This document shows positions 24,664 to 34,031 of a stretch of 64,000 nucleotides of DNA, one piece after another. The position numbers and the translations under genes are program-made. Numbering within the stretch: position 1 is the first letter of the stretch; every line of letters starts with the position of its first letter. Source of the stretch: Rhodobium orientis (lineage in GTDB: Bacteria > Pseudomonadota > Alphaproteobacteria > Rhizobiales > Rhodobiaceae); the NCBI RefSeq assembly GCF_003258835.1, contig NZ_NPEV01000007.1, positions 1 to 64,000 on the forward strand. Reading direction: 5' to 3'. The notes beneath the pieces were generated by a model. It worked only from the letters and a program-made list of their open reading frames with translations. It did not search any database and was not told where the DNA came from.

Positions 24664-25557
24664 ATGACGGCGACGATCATCGACGGAAAGGCGCGGGCGG
24701 CGGCCCTTCGCGAGGACGTGGCCGGCGAGGTCGCGACCCTGAAGCGGGACCATGACGTGACGCCCGGGCTCGCCGTCGTGCTGGTCGGCGAGGACCCGGC
24801 CTCCAAGGTCTATGTCGCCAACAAGGCCAAGCAAACGGTCGCCGCCGGCATGGTCTCCTTCGAGCACAAGCTGACGGAAGAGACCTCCGAGGCGGCGCTC
24901 CTGGAGCTCGTCGCCCATCTCAACGCCGATCCGGACGTCGACGGCATCCTGGTGCAGATGCCGCTGCCCAGGCACATCGACACCGACCGCGTCGTGGAGG
25001 CCATCGATCCGGCCAAGGACGTCGACGGCCTGCACCCGATGAACGCCGGCAAGATCGTGCTCGGCCGGCCGGGGCTCGTCCCGTGCACGCCGCGCGGCTG
25101 CGTGATCCTCGCCAAGGAGGCCATCGGCAATCTTGCCGGCAAGCACGCCGTCGTCGTCGGCCGCTCGATCCTCGTCGGCAAGCCGGTCTCGCTCTTGCTG
25201 CAGAACGAGAACTGCACGGTCTCCATGGCGCACAGCCGCACCGTCGACCTGCCGTCGCTCTGCCGCCAGGCGGATATCCTCGTCGCCGCCGTCGGCCGGC
25301 AGGAGATGATCCGGGGCGACTGGGTGAAGCCGGGCGCGTGCGTCATCGACGTCGGTATCAACCGCATCCCCGCGCCGGAAAAGGGCGACGGCAAGACGCG
25401 CCTCGTCGGCGACGTGGCGTTCGAGGAGGCGGTCGAGGTCGCCGGCGCGATCACGCCGGTGCCCGGCGGCGTCGGCCCGATGACCATCGCGTGCCTCCTC
25501 GCCAACACGGTAACGGCCGCGCGGCTCAGGCGCGGATTGCCGGCCGTGGATTTGTAG
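24664..25557 (+). CDS. folD: Bifunctional methylenetetrahydrofolate dehydrogenase/cyclohydrolase
   Basis: A 297-residue cytoplasmic enzyme. It oxidises 5,10-methylenetetrahydrofolate with NADP and hydrolyses the product to 10-formyltetrahydrofolate, supplying one-carbon units for purine synthesis. Visible signatures: [16 protein letters not shown] with the catalytic Tyr and Lys, [11 protein letters not shown], the [16 protein letters not shown] nucleotide-binding region, and [17 protein letters not shown] near the end. The ATG at 24664 has GGGGAGTGGGG just upstream. An in-frame codon at 24646 is disfavoured. purH, which uses the product, is 5 kb downstream. Confidence 0.97.
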   Translation: MTATIIDGKARAAALREDVAGEVATLKRDHDVTPGLAVVLVGEDPASKVYVANKAKQTVAAGMVSFEHKLTEETSEAALLELVAHLNADPDVDGILVQMPLPRHIDTDRVVEAIDPAKDVDGLHPMNAGKIVLGRPGLVPCTPRGCVILAKEAIGNLAGKHAVVVGRSILVGKPVSLLLQNENCTVSMAHSRTVDLPSLCRQADILVAAVGRQEMIRGDWVKPGACVIDVGINRIPAPEKGDGKTRLVGDVAFEEAVEVAGAITPVPGGVGPMTIACLLANTVTAARLRRGLPAVDL

Positions 25558-25578
25558 AAGGCCCCACACACAAAATAC

Positions 25579-25679
25579 GTGCGCGATTCAAGGGCGATCG
25601 AGCCCAACGGGCTCGCAAGGCCGAACGGCCGCCCGAGCCGTTGCGAGGCCCCATCGGAGGCCAGCGAGCGTCAGCGAGC
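25579..25679 (+). repeat. Hairpin-rich intergenic repeat, family E, copy 3
   Basis: Layout: GCGATCGAGCCC, hairpin GAGCCCaacGGGCTC, CGCAAG, hairpin GGCCGaacGGCC, then CCATCGGAGGCCAGCGAGCG. It lies between the convergent folD and sdhAF4-like genes and may end transcription from both. Confidence 0.6.
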
Positions 25680-25704
25680 ACTCCGCCGCGAGACAAACAA
25701 CTTC

Positions 25705-25944
25705 TCAAAAATCGACGGCGATGCCCTTTTTCTCCCAGTCGCCATAGCGGACCGGTTCGAGCCCCTTGCGCCGGCCGCCGATCTCCTTGGGCTGCGGTTC
25801 GGCGGCATCGGCCAGGCGCCGCCGTTCGTCGGCCTCGGCAAGCGCCCGCTGCGCGGCCGGCGACAGTTTCGCCCGGCGGGCCTTCTCGGCGTCCGAAAGC
25901 GCGAGCCCGGCCCCATCTGTGCTTTTGTCTCCATCGTCCGCCAT
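25705..25944 (-). CDS. DUF1674 protein, succinate dehydrogenase assembly factor 4-like
   Basis: A 79-residue protein ending in EPVRYGDWEKKGIAVDF, the conserved GDWE...DF C-terminus of DUF1674 (SdhAF4). In eukaryotes SdhAF4 binds flavinated succinate dehydrogenase subunit A before it joins its partner. Bacterial members are inferred to do the same. The N-terminal two thirds is charged and probably disordered (ARRAKLSPAAQRALAEADER). The ATG at 25944 gives the usual family length, and an open extension to 26028 is not conserved-looking. It is convergent with folD and divergent from htpX. Confidence 0.85.
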   Translation of the reverse strand: MADDGDKSTDGAGLALSDAEKARRAKLSPAAQRALAEADERRRLADAAEPQPKEIGGRRKGLEPVRYGDWEKKGIAVDF

Positions 25945-26120
25945 CGCCGTTTCTCCACTGAACGCTGCACCTTGCACAAACGTCTCCGGCCGCGGCGCCT
26001 TGCAGCAAGCCATGGCCGAACCCATCATATACTATGGCGCTCGCGCGGCAGGGCAAATCCCCGGAGGGGTCCGCCGCGCCGCGGTGCCTTTGTGTGATGG
26101 TGTTGGAGACGAACGACGCG

Positions 26121-27140
26121 ATGAACTATTTCCGCACGGCCCTTCTGCTGGCCGCCATGACGGCGCTGTTCATGGGGCTCGGCTACCTGATCGGCGGCCC
26201 GACCGGCATGACGATCGCCTTCGTCGTCGCGGCCCTGATGAACGTGTTCAGCTACTGGAACGCGGACAAGCTCGTCCTCCGGATGCACAACGCCGTCGAG
26301 GTCGACGCCCGGACCGAGCCGCGTTTCTACAATCTCGTCGCCCGACTGGCTGAGAACGCCGGCCTGCCGATGCCGCGGGTCTTCGTCATCGAGGAGGCCC
26401 AGCCAAACGCTTTCGCCACCGGCCGCAACCCGGAAAACGCCGCCGTCGCGGCGACCCGAGGCCTGCTGCAGTCGCTGAGCGAGGAGGAAGTGGCCGGCGT
26501 CATGGCCCACGAACTCGCCCATGTGAAGAATCACGACACGCTGATCATGACGATCACGGCGACCATCGCCGGCGCCATCTCCATGCTCGCCAATTTCGCG
26601 CTGTTCTTCGGCGGCAACCGCAACAACAACCCGCTCGGCATCATTGGCGTCATCGCCGCCATGATCGTCGCGCCGCTCGCCGCCATGCTGGTGCAGATGG
26701 CAATCAGCCGGACACGGGAATACGCGGCCGACAAGGCCGGCGCGGAGATCTGCGGCCAGCCCCTGTGGCTCGCCTCCGCCCTCGGCAAGATCGCCGGCGG
26801 CGCGGCCCATATCCCCAACCGCAACGCGGAGGACAATCCGGCGACCGCCCACATGTTCATCGTCAACCCGCTCAGCGGCCAGAACATGGACAATCTGTTC
26901 TCCACCCACCCGGCAACGGAAAACCGCATCGCCGCATTGCAGGACATGGCGCGCAATGCACCGCCGTCGCGGCCCGCATCGCCTCCGAGGCCCGAGCCGT
27001 CCGGCACCAGCTCCGCACCGACCAGCGGATCGTCCTCCGGCCCGTGGGGCGGCAGCGGCCCCGCGCGGCCGCACGGCACCGGCAGCAGCAATCCGGGGCG
27101 TCCGCCCCGCACCGGCCGGCGCCGCGGACCCTGGGGGTGA
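26121..27140 (+). CDS. htpX: HtpX membrane zinc metalloprotease
   Basis: A 339-residue M48B family protease that degrades damaged membrane proteins. The N-terminus [25 protein letters not shown] gives the first membrane segment. The zinc motif HELAH is at 130-134 in [12 protein letters not shown]. Further membrane segments are [18 protein letters not shown] and [17 protein letters not shown], followed by [15 protein letters not shown] with the third zinc ligand. The last 60 residues form a Pro/Ser/Gly/Arg-rich tail ending RRRGPWG, longer than in E. coli HtpX. ATG 26121 is chosen over 26034 because it starts the membrane segment. The downstream rsmB start overlaps its stop (GTGA). Confidence 0.95.
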   Translation: MNYFRTALLLAAMTALFMGLGYLIGGPTGMTIAFVVAALMNVFSYWNADKLVLRMHNAVEVDARTEPRFYNLVARLAENAGLPMPRVFVIEEAQPNAFATGRNPENAAVAATRGLLQSLSEEEVAGVMAHELAHVKNHDTLIMTITATIAGAISMLANFALFFGGNRNNNPLGIIGVIAAMIVAPLAAMLVQMAISRTREYAADKAGAEICGQPLWLASALGKIAGGAAHIPNRNAEDNPATAHMFIVNPLSGQNMDNLFSTHPATENRIAALQDMARNAPPSRPASPPRPEPSGTSSAPTSGSSSGPWGGSGPARPHGTGSSNPGRPPRTGRRRGPWG

Positions 27141-28483
27141 GGCCAAAACGCTCAAAATCCGCAGAGCTCGCCCAGGTGGGACTTGCTGCCCGCCGCGCTG
27201 CCGTCGATATCGTGGAAGCCGTCACCGATCGCGGACGCCGGCTTGAAGACGTCCTGGAAGGCGAACTGGCGTCGGGCGCGGCAAGCGCCCTCATCGCCAA
27301 GGACCGGGCGCTGGTCCGCGCCATCGTCGGCACCACGCTCCGCCGCAAGGGCCAGATAACTGATGCCCTCGACAGGCTGATGAAATCGTCGCTGCCGGCC
27401 AAGGCCCACCGCCTCGACCACATCCTTGCCGTCGGCGCCGCCCAGATCCTCTTCATGGACGTGCCGGACCATGCCGCCGTCTCGCTGGCGGTGACGCAGG
27501 CCGTCGCCGAGCCGCGCCTCCGCCCGTTCAAGAACCTCGCCAACGGCGTGCTCCGCAATCTCGGGCGCCAGCGCGATACCATCCTCGCCGACCAGGACGC
27601 CGAAAGGCTCAACACGCCGGACTGGCTGTGGCAGCGCTGGCGGAAGACCTACGGCGCGGAAAACGCGCACCATTTCGCGGCCATGCACGCGATCGAGCCG
27701 ACCCTCGACATCACGGTGCGGAGCGATCCGGCAGGCTGGGCCGAGCGCCTCGGCGCGACGGTCCTGCCGACCGGCTCCCTGAGGCTCGTCCCCTCCGGCC
27801 CTATCGAGCGGCTGGACGGCTTCGACGAGGGCGCCTGGTGGGTGCAGGACGCCGCCGCCGCATTGCCGGCCCGGCTCCTGGGCGACGTTGCGGGAATGCG
27901 CGTTGCCGACCTTTGCGCGGCTCCCGGCGGCAAGACGGCGCAGCTCGCCGCCGCCGGGGCGGCGGTCACCGCCGTCGACATCTCCGCCGCGCGTCTCACC
28001 CGGCTCGAACAGAACCTTGCCCGCCTCGGCCTTGCCGCGGAAATCGTCGCCGCCGACCTCACGGACTGGACGCCCGCCGCGCCGTTCGACGCCATTCTGC
28101 TCGACGCCCCCTGTTCGGCGACCGGCACGGTGCGCCGCCATCCTGACCTTCCCTGGCGCCGCTCCGGCGCGGAGATCGACTCGCTCGCCGCCCTGCAGGC
28201 GCGGATGCTGCAGCGGGCAATTTCCTGGCTGAAACCGGGCGGTGAGATCGTCTACTGCACCTGCTCGCTGGAGCCGGAAGAGGGCGAGGCGCAGATCGCG
28301 CGCTTCTTGCAGGAGACGCCCGGCTTCGAACGCCGCCCGATCGCGGCGAGCGACATCGGCGGCCTCACAAAGCCGATTACCCCCGACGGCGACCTGCGCA
28401 CCCTGCCGTACCACCTTGCCGCCGATGAGCCGCGCCTTTCCGGCCTCGACGGCTTTTTTGCCGCGCGACTCCGCCGGCTCTGA
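27137..28483 (+). CDS. rsmB: RsmB-type rRNA (cytosine-5) methyltransferase
   Basis: A 448-residue enzyme. The N-terminal 150 residues are a NusB-like RNA-binding domain ([20 protein letters not shown]). The C-terminal methyltransferase has motif [16 protein letters not shown], the PCS motif [15 protein letters not shown] with Cys326, and the second catalytic region [12 protein letters not shown] with Cys376. It is predicted to methylate cytosine 967 of 16S rRNA (E. coli numbering). The start is a GTG at 27137 overlapping the htpX stop by four bases, giving [13 protein letters not shown]. Upstream in-frame sequence belongs to the htpX gene read in another frame. A related RNA m5C enzyme is the only alternative. 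Confidence 0.9.
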   Translation: MRPKRSKSAELAQVGLAARRAAVDIVEAVTDRGRRLEDVLEGELASGAASALIAKDRALVRAIVGTTLRRKGQITDALDRLMKSSLPAKAHRLDHILAVGAAQILFMDVPDHAAVSLAVTQAVAEPRLRPFKNLANGVLRNLGRQRDTILADQDAERLNTPDWLWQRWRKTYGAENAHHFAAMHAIEPTLDITVRSDPAGWAERLGATVLPTGSLRLVPSGPIERLDGFDEGAWWVQDAAAALPARLLGDVAGMRVADLCAAPGGKTAQLAAAGAAVTAVDISAARLTRLEQNLARLGLAAEIVAADLTDWTPAAPFDAILLDAPCSATGTVRRHPDLPWRRSGAEIDSLAALQARMLQRAISWLKPGGEIVYCTCSLEPEEGEAQIARFLQETPGFERRPIAASDIGGLTKPITPDGDLRTLPYHLAADEPRLSGLDGFFAARLRRL

Positions 28484-28619
28484 TTTCTGGATTGCAAAGT
28501 CGGATAAATATCAACGATCTCGTAACCTTAATGATTGATTATGACCGAGCGGAAGGTGTGCTCGGACCGCCCGAATCAGCCGCACCGCCAGGAAATAAAG
28601 GAAAGGGCAGACTGACCCG

Positions 28620-30398
28620 ATGGTAGCGCGCGTCCTGTCCGAGCAGCTACAGATCTGGCGGCTCGTGCTCAGCCACATGTCACGTCATGCCATGGGCTGG
28701 ATGCGCGCCGGCCTTGTCGGGCGGATTCTGCCCGGCACGCCGCTGCCCGACCGCCTGGTCATCGCGCCGCAGGATATCCGCACCGCCGATCCGATCATCG
28801 CCGAGGACATCTATGCCGGCCGCTTTGCCTTTGTCGGCCAGCTCGTCGAGGTCGGCGGCCAGTCGCCCTTCGAGATCCGGCCGCCCTCGGCCGAATGGTC
28901 GCGGGCGCTGCACGAGTTCGGCTGGCTGCGCCACCTGCGCGTCTCCGACCGGGCGCTGTCCCAATCCAACGCCCGGGCGCTGATCGAGGACTGGATCCGG
29001 TTGACCCCGCGCAAGCACCCCATCGCCTGGGCGCCGGAGGTGGTGGCGCGGCGCGTCCAGTCGTGGCTCTCCCAGTCACCGCTGTTCCTGGAAGGCTGCA
29101 ACCGCACCTTCTACCGCCGCTTCATGCGCTCCCTGCACAAGCAGATCGTCTATCTGCGCAACATCATCAACGAGGCGCCGGAGGGCATGGCGCGCATGCG
29201 CGTCGCCATTGCGCTCGCCGCCGCCTCGGCCTCGGCCTCCGGCTCGTCCCGCTTCGTGCGCCAGGCGGCAAAGCGCCTCGACTACGAGCTGGAGCACCAG
29301 ATCCTGCCGGACGGCGGGCATATCTCGCGCAGCCCCGGCGCCATCATCGAGATCCTCGCCGACCTTTTGCCGGTCCGCCAGGCCTTCAACGCCCGCGGCA
29401 TTGCCCCCTCCCAGGCGATGATGAACGCCATCGACCGCATGATGCCGATGCTGCGCTTCTTCTGGCACGGCGACGGCAGCTTTGCGCTCTTCAACGGCAT
29501 GAGCACGACGCCGACGGACCTCGTCGCAACCATCCTGGCCTATGACGACGCCCGCGGCGCCCCGCCCAACAACGCCTCCCATTCCGGCTACCAGCGCATC
29601 GCCTCGGGCCGCACCGTGGTCATCCTCGATGCCGGTCCGCCGCCGCCGGCCGCGGTCAGCCACCGCGCCCATGCCGGGTGCCTGTCCTTCGAGATGAGCT
29701 CCGGGCGCAACATCATCGTCGTCAATTGCGGCGCCCCGACCCGCGACCGCGAGGCCCTGTGGCAGGTGGTGCGCGCCACCGCCGCCCATTCCACCGCCGT
29801 CCTCAACGACACCTCGTCCTGCCGCTTCCTGCGGGCCGCCTGGCTGCGCCGCTGGATCGGCACGCCGATCCTGTCCGGCCCCAAGAAGATCGACGTCGAC
29901 CGGCGCGAGGACGACGGCGTCATCAGCGTCACCGCCAGCCATGACGGCTACGCAAGGCGCTTCAACGTGATCCACGAGCGCGGCCTGCTGATGACCGCCG
30001 ACGGCGGCCGCATCATCGGCGTCGACCGCTTCCGCACGGTCGGCAAGGGCCCGCGCCGCGACGCCGACCAGTACGCGATCCGCTTCCACCTGCACCCGAC
30101 GGTGAAGGCGAGCCGGCTGCGCAGCGGCGATGCCATCCTCATCGTCTGCCCCGACGGCGAGGCCTGGGAATTCACCGCCCATTCCAGCGAGCCGGGTGAT
30201 CCGGATGCCGAGCAGCTCGACGCCATGCTGGAGGAATCGATCTACCTCTCCGACACCCACGGCCACCGGCGCACCGAGCAGATCGTCGTCTACGGCCGCA
30301 TCCGCCACGCGCCCACCGTCACCTGGTCGCTGACCCGCCAGGCGGCCGCCACCGCAACCCGCGGCCGCACTTACGGCGAACCCGAACTGCCCCTGTGA
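28620..30398 (+). CDS. Heparinase II/III family protein
   Basis: A 592-residue protein. The N-terminal half is an alpha-helical toroid-like region with IEDWIRLTPRKHPIAWAPEVVARRVQSWL and RSPGAIIEILADLLPVRQ. The C-terminal half, from about residue 330, is beta-rich and contains HAGCLSFEMSSGRNIIVVNCG, typical of the Heparinase_II_III domain. Proteins like this are conserved in Rhizobiales between rsmB and purH. Their polysaccharide substrate is unknown. No signal peptide is evident at the ATG at 28620, so the location (cytoplasm or periplasm) is uncertain. Lyase activity is inferred from the family only. Confidence 0.85.
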   Translation: MVARVLSEQLQIWRLVLSHMSRHAMGWMRAGLVGRILPGTPLPDRLVIAPQDIRTADPIIAEDIYAGRFAFVGQLVEVGGQSPFEIRPPSAEWSRALHEFGWLRHLRVSDRALSQSNARALIEDWIRLTPRKHPIAWAPEVVARRVQSWLSQSPLFLEGCNRTFYRRFMRSLHKQIVYLRNIINEAPEGMARMRVAIALAAASASASGSSRFVRQAAKRLDYELEHQILPDGGHISRSPGAIIEILADLLPVRQAFNARGIAPSQAMMNAIDRMMPMLRFFWHGDGSFALFNGMSTTPTDLVATILAYDDARGAPPNNASHSGYQRIASGRTVVILDAGPPPPAAVSHRAHAGCLSFEMSSGRNIIVVNCGAPTRDREALWQVVRATAAHSTAVLNDTSSCRFLRAAWLRRWIGTPILSGPKKIDVDRREDDGVISVTASHDGYARRFNVIHERGLLMTADGGRIIGVDRFRTVGKGPRRDADQYAIRFHLHPTVKASRLRSGDAILIVCPDGEAWEFTAHSSEPGDPDAEQLDAMLEESIYLSDTHGHRRTEQIVVYGRIRHAPTVTWSLTRQAAATATRGRTYGEPELPL

Positions 30399-30522
30399 CC
30401 GCAGCGGCCGTTCCCAACGGCCATGATCCCCGGTTAAGACCATCCGCCCGCTGTTCGCGGACGGAATTTCATGCTATCGCGCGGCCATCCCTCATCCCCA
30501 TCCCTGAATGGTTGCCCGATCC

Positions 30523-32139
30523 ATGTCCGTTACCGTGAAAGCCGTCGCCACTCCCGATCACGTCGCCGCCAGGCGCGCGCTCCTGTCCGTCTCAGACAAG
30601 GCCGGGCTCGTCGATTTCGCCCGCGCTCTCGCGAACCGCGGCGTCGAGCTCGTCTCCACCGGCGGCACCAGGAAGGCAATTGCGGACGCCGGCATTGCGG
30701 TCATCGACGTTGCCGAGGTCACCGGCTTTCCGGAGATCATGGACGGACGGGTGAAGACCCTGCACCCCAAGGTCCATGGCGGCCTCTTGGCCGTGCGCGA
30801 CGACCCGGAGCATGCCGCGGCCATGGAAGAGCACGGCATTTCCGGCTTCGACATCGTCGCCATCAACCTCTACCCGTTCGAAAAAACGGTGGCCGGCGGC
30901 GCCGACGCGGCGACCGCGATCGAGAACATCGACATCGGCGGGCCGGCGATGATCCGCGCCGCCGCCAAGAACCACGCCTATGTCGCCGTCCTCACCGACC
31001 CGGCCGACTATGCGGACCTGCTTTCGGCCCTGGAAGAGACCGGCGGCGCCACCACCAAGGAGCTGCGCACCCGGCTCGCGGCAAAAGCCTTCCAGCGCAC
31101 GGCCGCCTATGACGCGGCGATCACCAGTTGGTTCGCCGGCCACCTCAATGACGCCGCTCCGGACCGGCGCATCTTTGCCGGCACCCTTGCCCAGACCCTT
31201 CGCTACGGCGAGAACCCGCACCAGAGCGCCGCCTTCTACCGCACGGGCGACGACCGGCCGGGCGTTGCCACGGCCCGCCAGCTCCAGGGCAAGGAACTCT
31301 CCTACAACAACATCAACGACACCGACGCCGCCTATGAGCTGGTCGCCGAATTCGATCCGGGCCGCACGGCGGCAGTCGCCATCATCAAGCACGCCAACCC
31401 TTGCGGCGTTGCCGAGGGCGCGACACTCTTAGAGGCCTATGAGAAGGCCCTGCGCTGCGACCCGGTCTCGGCCTTCGGCGGCATCGTCGCCCTCAACCGC
31501 ACGCTCGACGCCGAGGCGGCCGAAAAGATCGTCGAAATCTTCACCGAGGTGATCATCGCGCCGGACGCCACCGACGAGGCGATCGAGATCGTCGCGAAAA
31601 AGAAGAACCTGCGGCTCTTGCTCGTCGGCGCCCTGCCGGAGGCCCGCGCCGCCGGCCTCACCTTCAAGTCGGTCGCCGGCGGCATGCTGGTGCAGACCCG
31701 CGACAACGCCGTCGTCGACGATCTCGACCTGAAGACCGTGACCAAGCGCGCACCCAGTGACCGGGAGCAGTCCGACCTGCGCTTTGCCTTCCGCATCGCT
31801 AAGCACGTGAAATCAAACACCATCGTCTATGTCCGCGACGGCGCCACGGTCGGCATCGGCGCCGGCCAGATGAGCCGGGTCGATTCCGCCCGCATCGCGG
31901 CGCGCAAGGCCGCCGACGCAACTGAGGCCGCAGGCCTCGACGAACTTCTCACCAAGGGATGCGTGGTCGCCTCCGACGCCTTCTTCCCGTTCGCCGACGG
32001 GCTGATGGCGGCCGTCGAGGCGGGCGCCACGGCGGTCGTCCAGCCGGGCGGCTCGATGCGCGACGACGAGGTCATCAAGGCCGCCGACGAGGCCGGTATC
32101 GCCATGGTCTTCACGGGCGTCCGCCACTTCCGGCACTAG
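30523..32139 (+). CDS. purH: Bifunctional AICAR transformylase/IMP cyclohydrolase
   Basis: A 538-residue enzyme for the last two steps of IMP synthesis. The N-terminal MGS-like cyclohydrolase domain shows [39 protein letters not shown] and INLYPFEKT. The C-terminal transformylase domain shows [26 protein letters not shown] (catalytic Lys-His) and [10 protein letters not shown]. The end [14 protein letters not shown] matches the family C-terminus. It uses 10-formyltetrahydrofolate from FolD. ATG 30523 and ATG 30508 are both in frame. The second is possible. Confidence 0.96.
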   Translation: MSVTVKAVATPDHVAARRALLSVSDKAGLVDFARALANRGVELVSTGGTRKAIADAGIAVIDVAEVTGFPEIMDGRVKTLHPKVHGGLLAVRDDPEHAAAMEEHGISGFDIVAINLYPFEKTVAGGADAATAIENIDIGGPAMIRAAAKNHAYVAVLTDPADYADLLSALEETGGATTKELRTRLAAKAFQRTAAYDAAITSWFAGHLNDAAPDRRIFAGTLAQTLRYGENPHQSAAFYRTGDDRPGVATARQLQGKELSYNNINDTDAAYELVAEFDPGRTAAVAIIKHANPCGVAEGATLLEAYEKALRCDPVSAFGGIVALNRTLDAEAAEKIVEIFTEVIIAPDATDEAIEIVAKKKNLRLLLVGALPEARAAGLTFKSVAGGMLVQTRDNAVVDDLDLKTVTKRAPSDREQSDLRFAFRIAKHVKSNTIVYVRDGATVGIGAGQMSRVDSARIAARKAADATEAAGLDELLTKGCVVASDAFFPFADGLMAAVEAGATAVVQPGGSMRDDEVIKAADEAGIAMVFTGVRHFRH

Positions 32140-32210
32140 GACGGGGTGCTTGGCCTTCCACCAAGCCGCGGGGACGGGGATTTTCCTTGCTGTCTCGCCC
32201 CTCTCATGCG

Positions 32211-32318
32211 TCATTGCCGGGCTTGATCCGGCAATCCATAGGGCCTTTATTTCAAACCGTTAGGCTGGATTTTGCCGCACCTCATCATGGACCACCGGGT
32301 CAAGCCCGGTGGTGACGC
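32211..32318 (+). repeat. Intergenic repeat, family C, copy 1
   Basis: A 108-bp element with two outer hairpins (TGCCGGgcttgatCCGGCA and ACCGGGtcaaGCCCGGT) joined by an AT-richer core (CCATAGGGCCTTTATTTCAA). A near-identical copy lies at 54301-54408. It occupies the gap between purH and the OmpA-like gene together with family E copies. Confidence 0.7.
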
Positions 32319-32340
32319 GGAGGAGGTGGCGTCGGAGCGA

Positions 32341-32432
32341 AAAGCCGAAGCCGTTAGGCTTCGCAAGCCCGAACGGGCGCCGCGCGAAGGTGCGCTCCGT
32401 CGGAGGCCAGTAAGCGTAAGCGAACGCTCGGC
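32341..32432 (+). repeat. Hairpin-rich intergenic repeat, family E, copy 4
   Basis: Hairpin GAAGCCgttaGGCTTC, constant CGCAAG, hairpin GCCCGaaCGGGC, then CGTCGGAGGCCAGTAAGCG. The stem differs from other copies but pairs perfectly. Confidence 0.6.
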
Positions 32433-32444
32433 CGGGAGACACCC

Positions 32445-32514
32445 CGAAGCCACGAGGCTTCGCAAGGGCGACCGCCCGCCGGCGCCGATGCGCCGCCCCG
32501 CGGAGCCGCGAGCG
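32445..32514 (+). repeat. Hairpin-rich intergenic repeat, family E, copy 5 (partial)
   Basis: Hairpin GAAGCCacgaGGCTTC, CGCAAG, hairpin GGGCGaccGCCC, then GC-rich palindromes. It directly follows copy 4. The OmpA-like gene stop lies about 20 bases beyond. Confidence 0.6.
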
Positions 32515-32534
32515 AAAAAAAACGCGAAAAACCC

Positions 32535-33062
32535 TTAACTCTCGAACTCATCGCGCAGATTGGTGATCGCGCGTCGGTTCTGGGACTTGCAGACGAGGTC
32601 GGCGCAATCGCGCACGATGCGCTCCTTGCCGTAACCCTTGATCCACATCCGCTTGGCATCGACGCCCTGGGCCACCAGATAGTCGCGGACGTTGGCCGCC
32701 CGCTTCTCCGACAGCGCCTTGTTGGCCGCGTCCGAGCCCGGATCGTCGGCAAAGCCCTGGACCTTGATCTTCCAGCGGGTGTGTTCGTTGAGCCAGACCG
32801 CCTGTTTGTCGAGGGTCACCCTGGCGGTGTCGTCGAGCTCCGCCGAGCCGGCCTTGAAATAGGTCCGCCGGCCGACATTCAGCATGAAGTCCTCTTCGCT
32901 GCCGGCCCGCATGTTCTCAAACCCGGGTGCCGGCGCGTTGGTCTTGTCGGGCGTTGCCACGGACGAAAGCCCGCCCTCGCAGGCGCCGAGCGCCAATGCG
33001 GCGGCAATCGCCAATGCGAACAGGCCGATCCGCCGGCCGCCTTCCCCCGTGAACATGCTCAT
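32535..33062 (-). CDS. OmpA/Pal-type peptidoglycan-associated lipoprotein
   Basis: A 175-residue lipoprotein. The N-terminus has a hydrophobic signal ending in lipobox LGAC (ALALGACEG). The OmpA domain starts at about residue 65: YFKAGSAELDDTARVTLDKQAVWLN, then VQGFADDPGSDAANKALSEKRAANVRDYL and MWIKGYGKE, with NRRAITNL at the end. It should anchor the outer membrane to peptidoglycan. The spacing Cys-Ala-Asp-Leu-Val-Cys near the end is unusual, since Pal normally has fewer cysteines. GGGGGAG lies seven bases before the ATG at 33062. It is not in a tol cluster, so it is probably a Pal paralogue. It is separated by 17 bases from the L,D-transpeptidase gene upstream. Confidence 0.9.
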   Translation of the reverse strand: MSMFTGEGGRRIGLFALAIAAALALGACEGGLSSVATPDKTNAPAPGFENMRAGSEEDFMLNVGRRTYFKAGSAELDDTARVTLDKQAVWLNEHTRWKIKVQGFADDPGSDAANKALSEKRAANVRDYLVAQGVDAKRMWIKGYGKERIVRDCADLVCKSQNRRAITNLRDEFES

Positions 33063-33079
33063 CTGGACTCCCCCGGGGC

Positions 33080-33712
33080 TTAGCCCTTGTGCTCGGCGAT
33101 ATGCTTCAGGACCAGGACCTCCGTGCCGATCGGGCAGCGCTGGTAGAGGTCGATGACGTCCTCGTTGAACATGCGGATGCAGCCGGACGAGACGTCGCCG
33201 CCGATCGTCCACGGCTCCGTCGTTCCGTGCAGCCGGTAACCGAGGTCGCCGCCGTTTCGATAGAGATAAAGCGCGCGCGGGCCGAGCGGATTGCGGGCGC
33301 CCCCCTCGACGGCCGTCGGCAGGTTCGGCTGGCGCTTGCGCATCTCCGGCGGCGGCACCCAGCGCGGCCAGATCGCCTTGCGGTCGATGCGCGCGCGCCC
33401 GTACCATTTGAAGCCCTCGCGACCGACGCCGACGCCGTAGCGCAGCGCCGTCTGGTTCTCCCAGATGACGTAGAGGAAATGGTGCTTGGTATCGACGACG
33501 ACGGTGCCGGGCTTCTCCGAGCTGAGGTATTTGACCATCTGCCGCTGCCAGCGCTTGTCGATCTTCTTGAAGTTCGTCGAGCGGAAGGTGATGCCGTTGT
33601 CGGTGACCGGTGCGCCGTAATAGGCGGCCGCGGATGCATGGGCGCCGCCGCTGGTGCCGACGGCCGCGGCAGCGGCCGCGCCGGCGACGAAGTCCCGTCG
33701 GGAAAGCTCCAC
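33080..33712 (-). CDS. L,D-transpeptidase (YkuD/ErfK family) with Tat signal
   Basis: A 210-residue exported enzyme. The N-terminus MELSRRDFVAGAAAAAAVG carries a twin-arginine motif (SRRDF) and a hydrophobic stretch ending near AHAS, so it should be folded before export. The catalytic signature is HGTTEPWTIGGDVSSGCIRM with His and the nucleophile Cys178. It is predicted to form 3-3 cross-links in peptidoglycan or attach outer-membrane proteins to it. Its partner downstream on the same strand is the OmpA-type lipoprotein, 17 bases away, a combination found in Rhizobiales. The ATG at 33712 is consistent with the signal peptide. Confidence 0.92.
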   Translation of the reverse strand: MELSRRDFVAGAAAAAAVGTSGGAHASAAAYYGAPVTDNGITFRSTNFKKIDKRWQRQMVKYLSSEKPGTVVVDTKHHFLYVIWENQTALRYGVGVGREGFKWYGRARIDRKAIWPRWVPPPEMRKRQPNLPTAVEGGARNPLGPRALYLYRNGGDLGYRLHGTTEPWTIGGDVSSGCIRMFNEDVIDLYQRCPIGTEVLVLKHIAEHKG

Positions 33713-34031
33713 GATGATTTCCTCCCTGGCGGCCTCTATGCCCGCTTCTCTGCCCCGTCCCGTGCGGTATTAGGCGCAGAGAACGCGAAAGGGTCAAGTC
33801 GTCGCAGCCCCGGCCGTCGCGCCGGGGTTAATACATCGCAGTTAAAAAGACGAGGGGCGGACGGGCCGGTCCCGCTCGGGGCCGAAGACACCGTCGCGGC
33901 CGCACAACAGGGCTCCGGCAAATGGCCAAAAAGACGCGTTGACCGGCCCATGCCATTGACCGTTGACCCGGTTTCTGGTGAAGGTCGCGCCACCGAACGT
34001 CCCTCATACTCCGAAAGACACGACAGGCACG
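33713..34031. other. Divergent promoter region between L,D-transpeptidase and leuS
   Basis: No gene seen in 319 bp. It must carry both divergent promoters. The stretch around 33830-33850 (GTTAATACATCGCAGTTAAAA) is AT-rich relative to its surroundings. An open frame into leuS begins at 33963 but lacks family sequence before 34032. Confidence 0.4.

Noticed and set aside
29076-30443. A 455-residue minus-strand frame opposite the heparinase-like gene
   Set aside because: Composition is Ala/Gly/Val/Asp-rich without motifs, and the plus-strand gene is conserved in context.
31799-31814. A parS-like sequence inside purH (GCACGTGAAATCA)
   Set aside because: Only the CACGTGAAA part matches. Both flanks differ from consensus, and it is 9 kb from the main cluster.
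32140-32200. Hairpin GCTTGG/CCAAGC after purH as an intrinsic terminator
   Set aside because: The stem is only six pairs and no T-tract follows. It was not called.
23494-32514. Clustered repeats considered as a CRISPR array
   Set aside because: Repeats are irregularly spaced, lie kilobases apart and vary in sequence. There are no uniform spacers and no cas genes.
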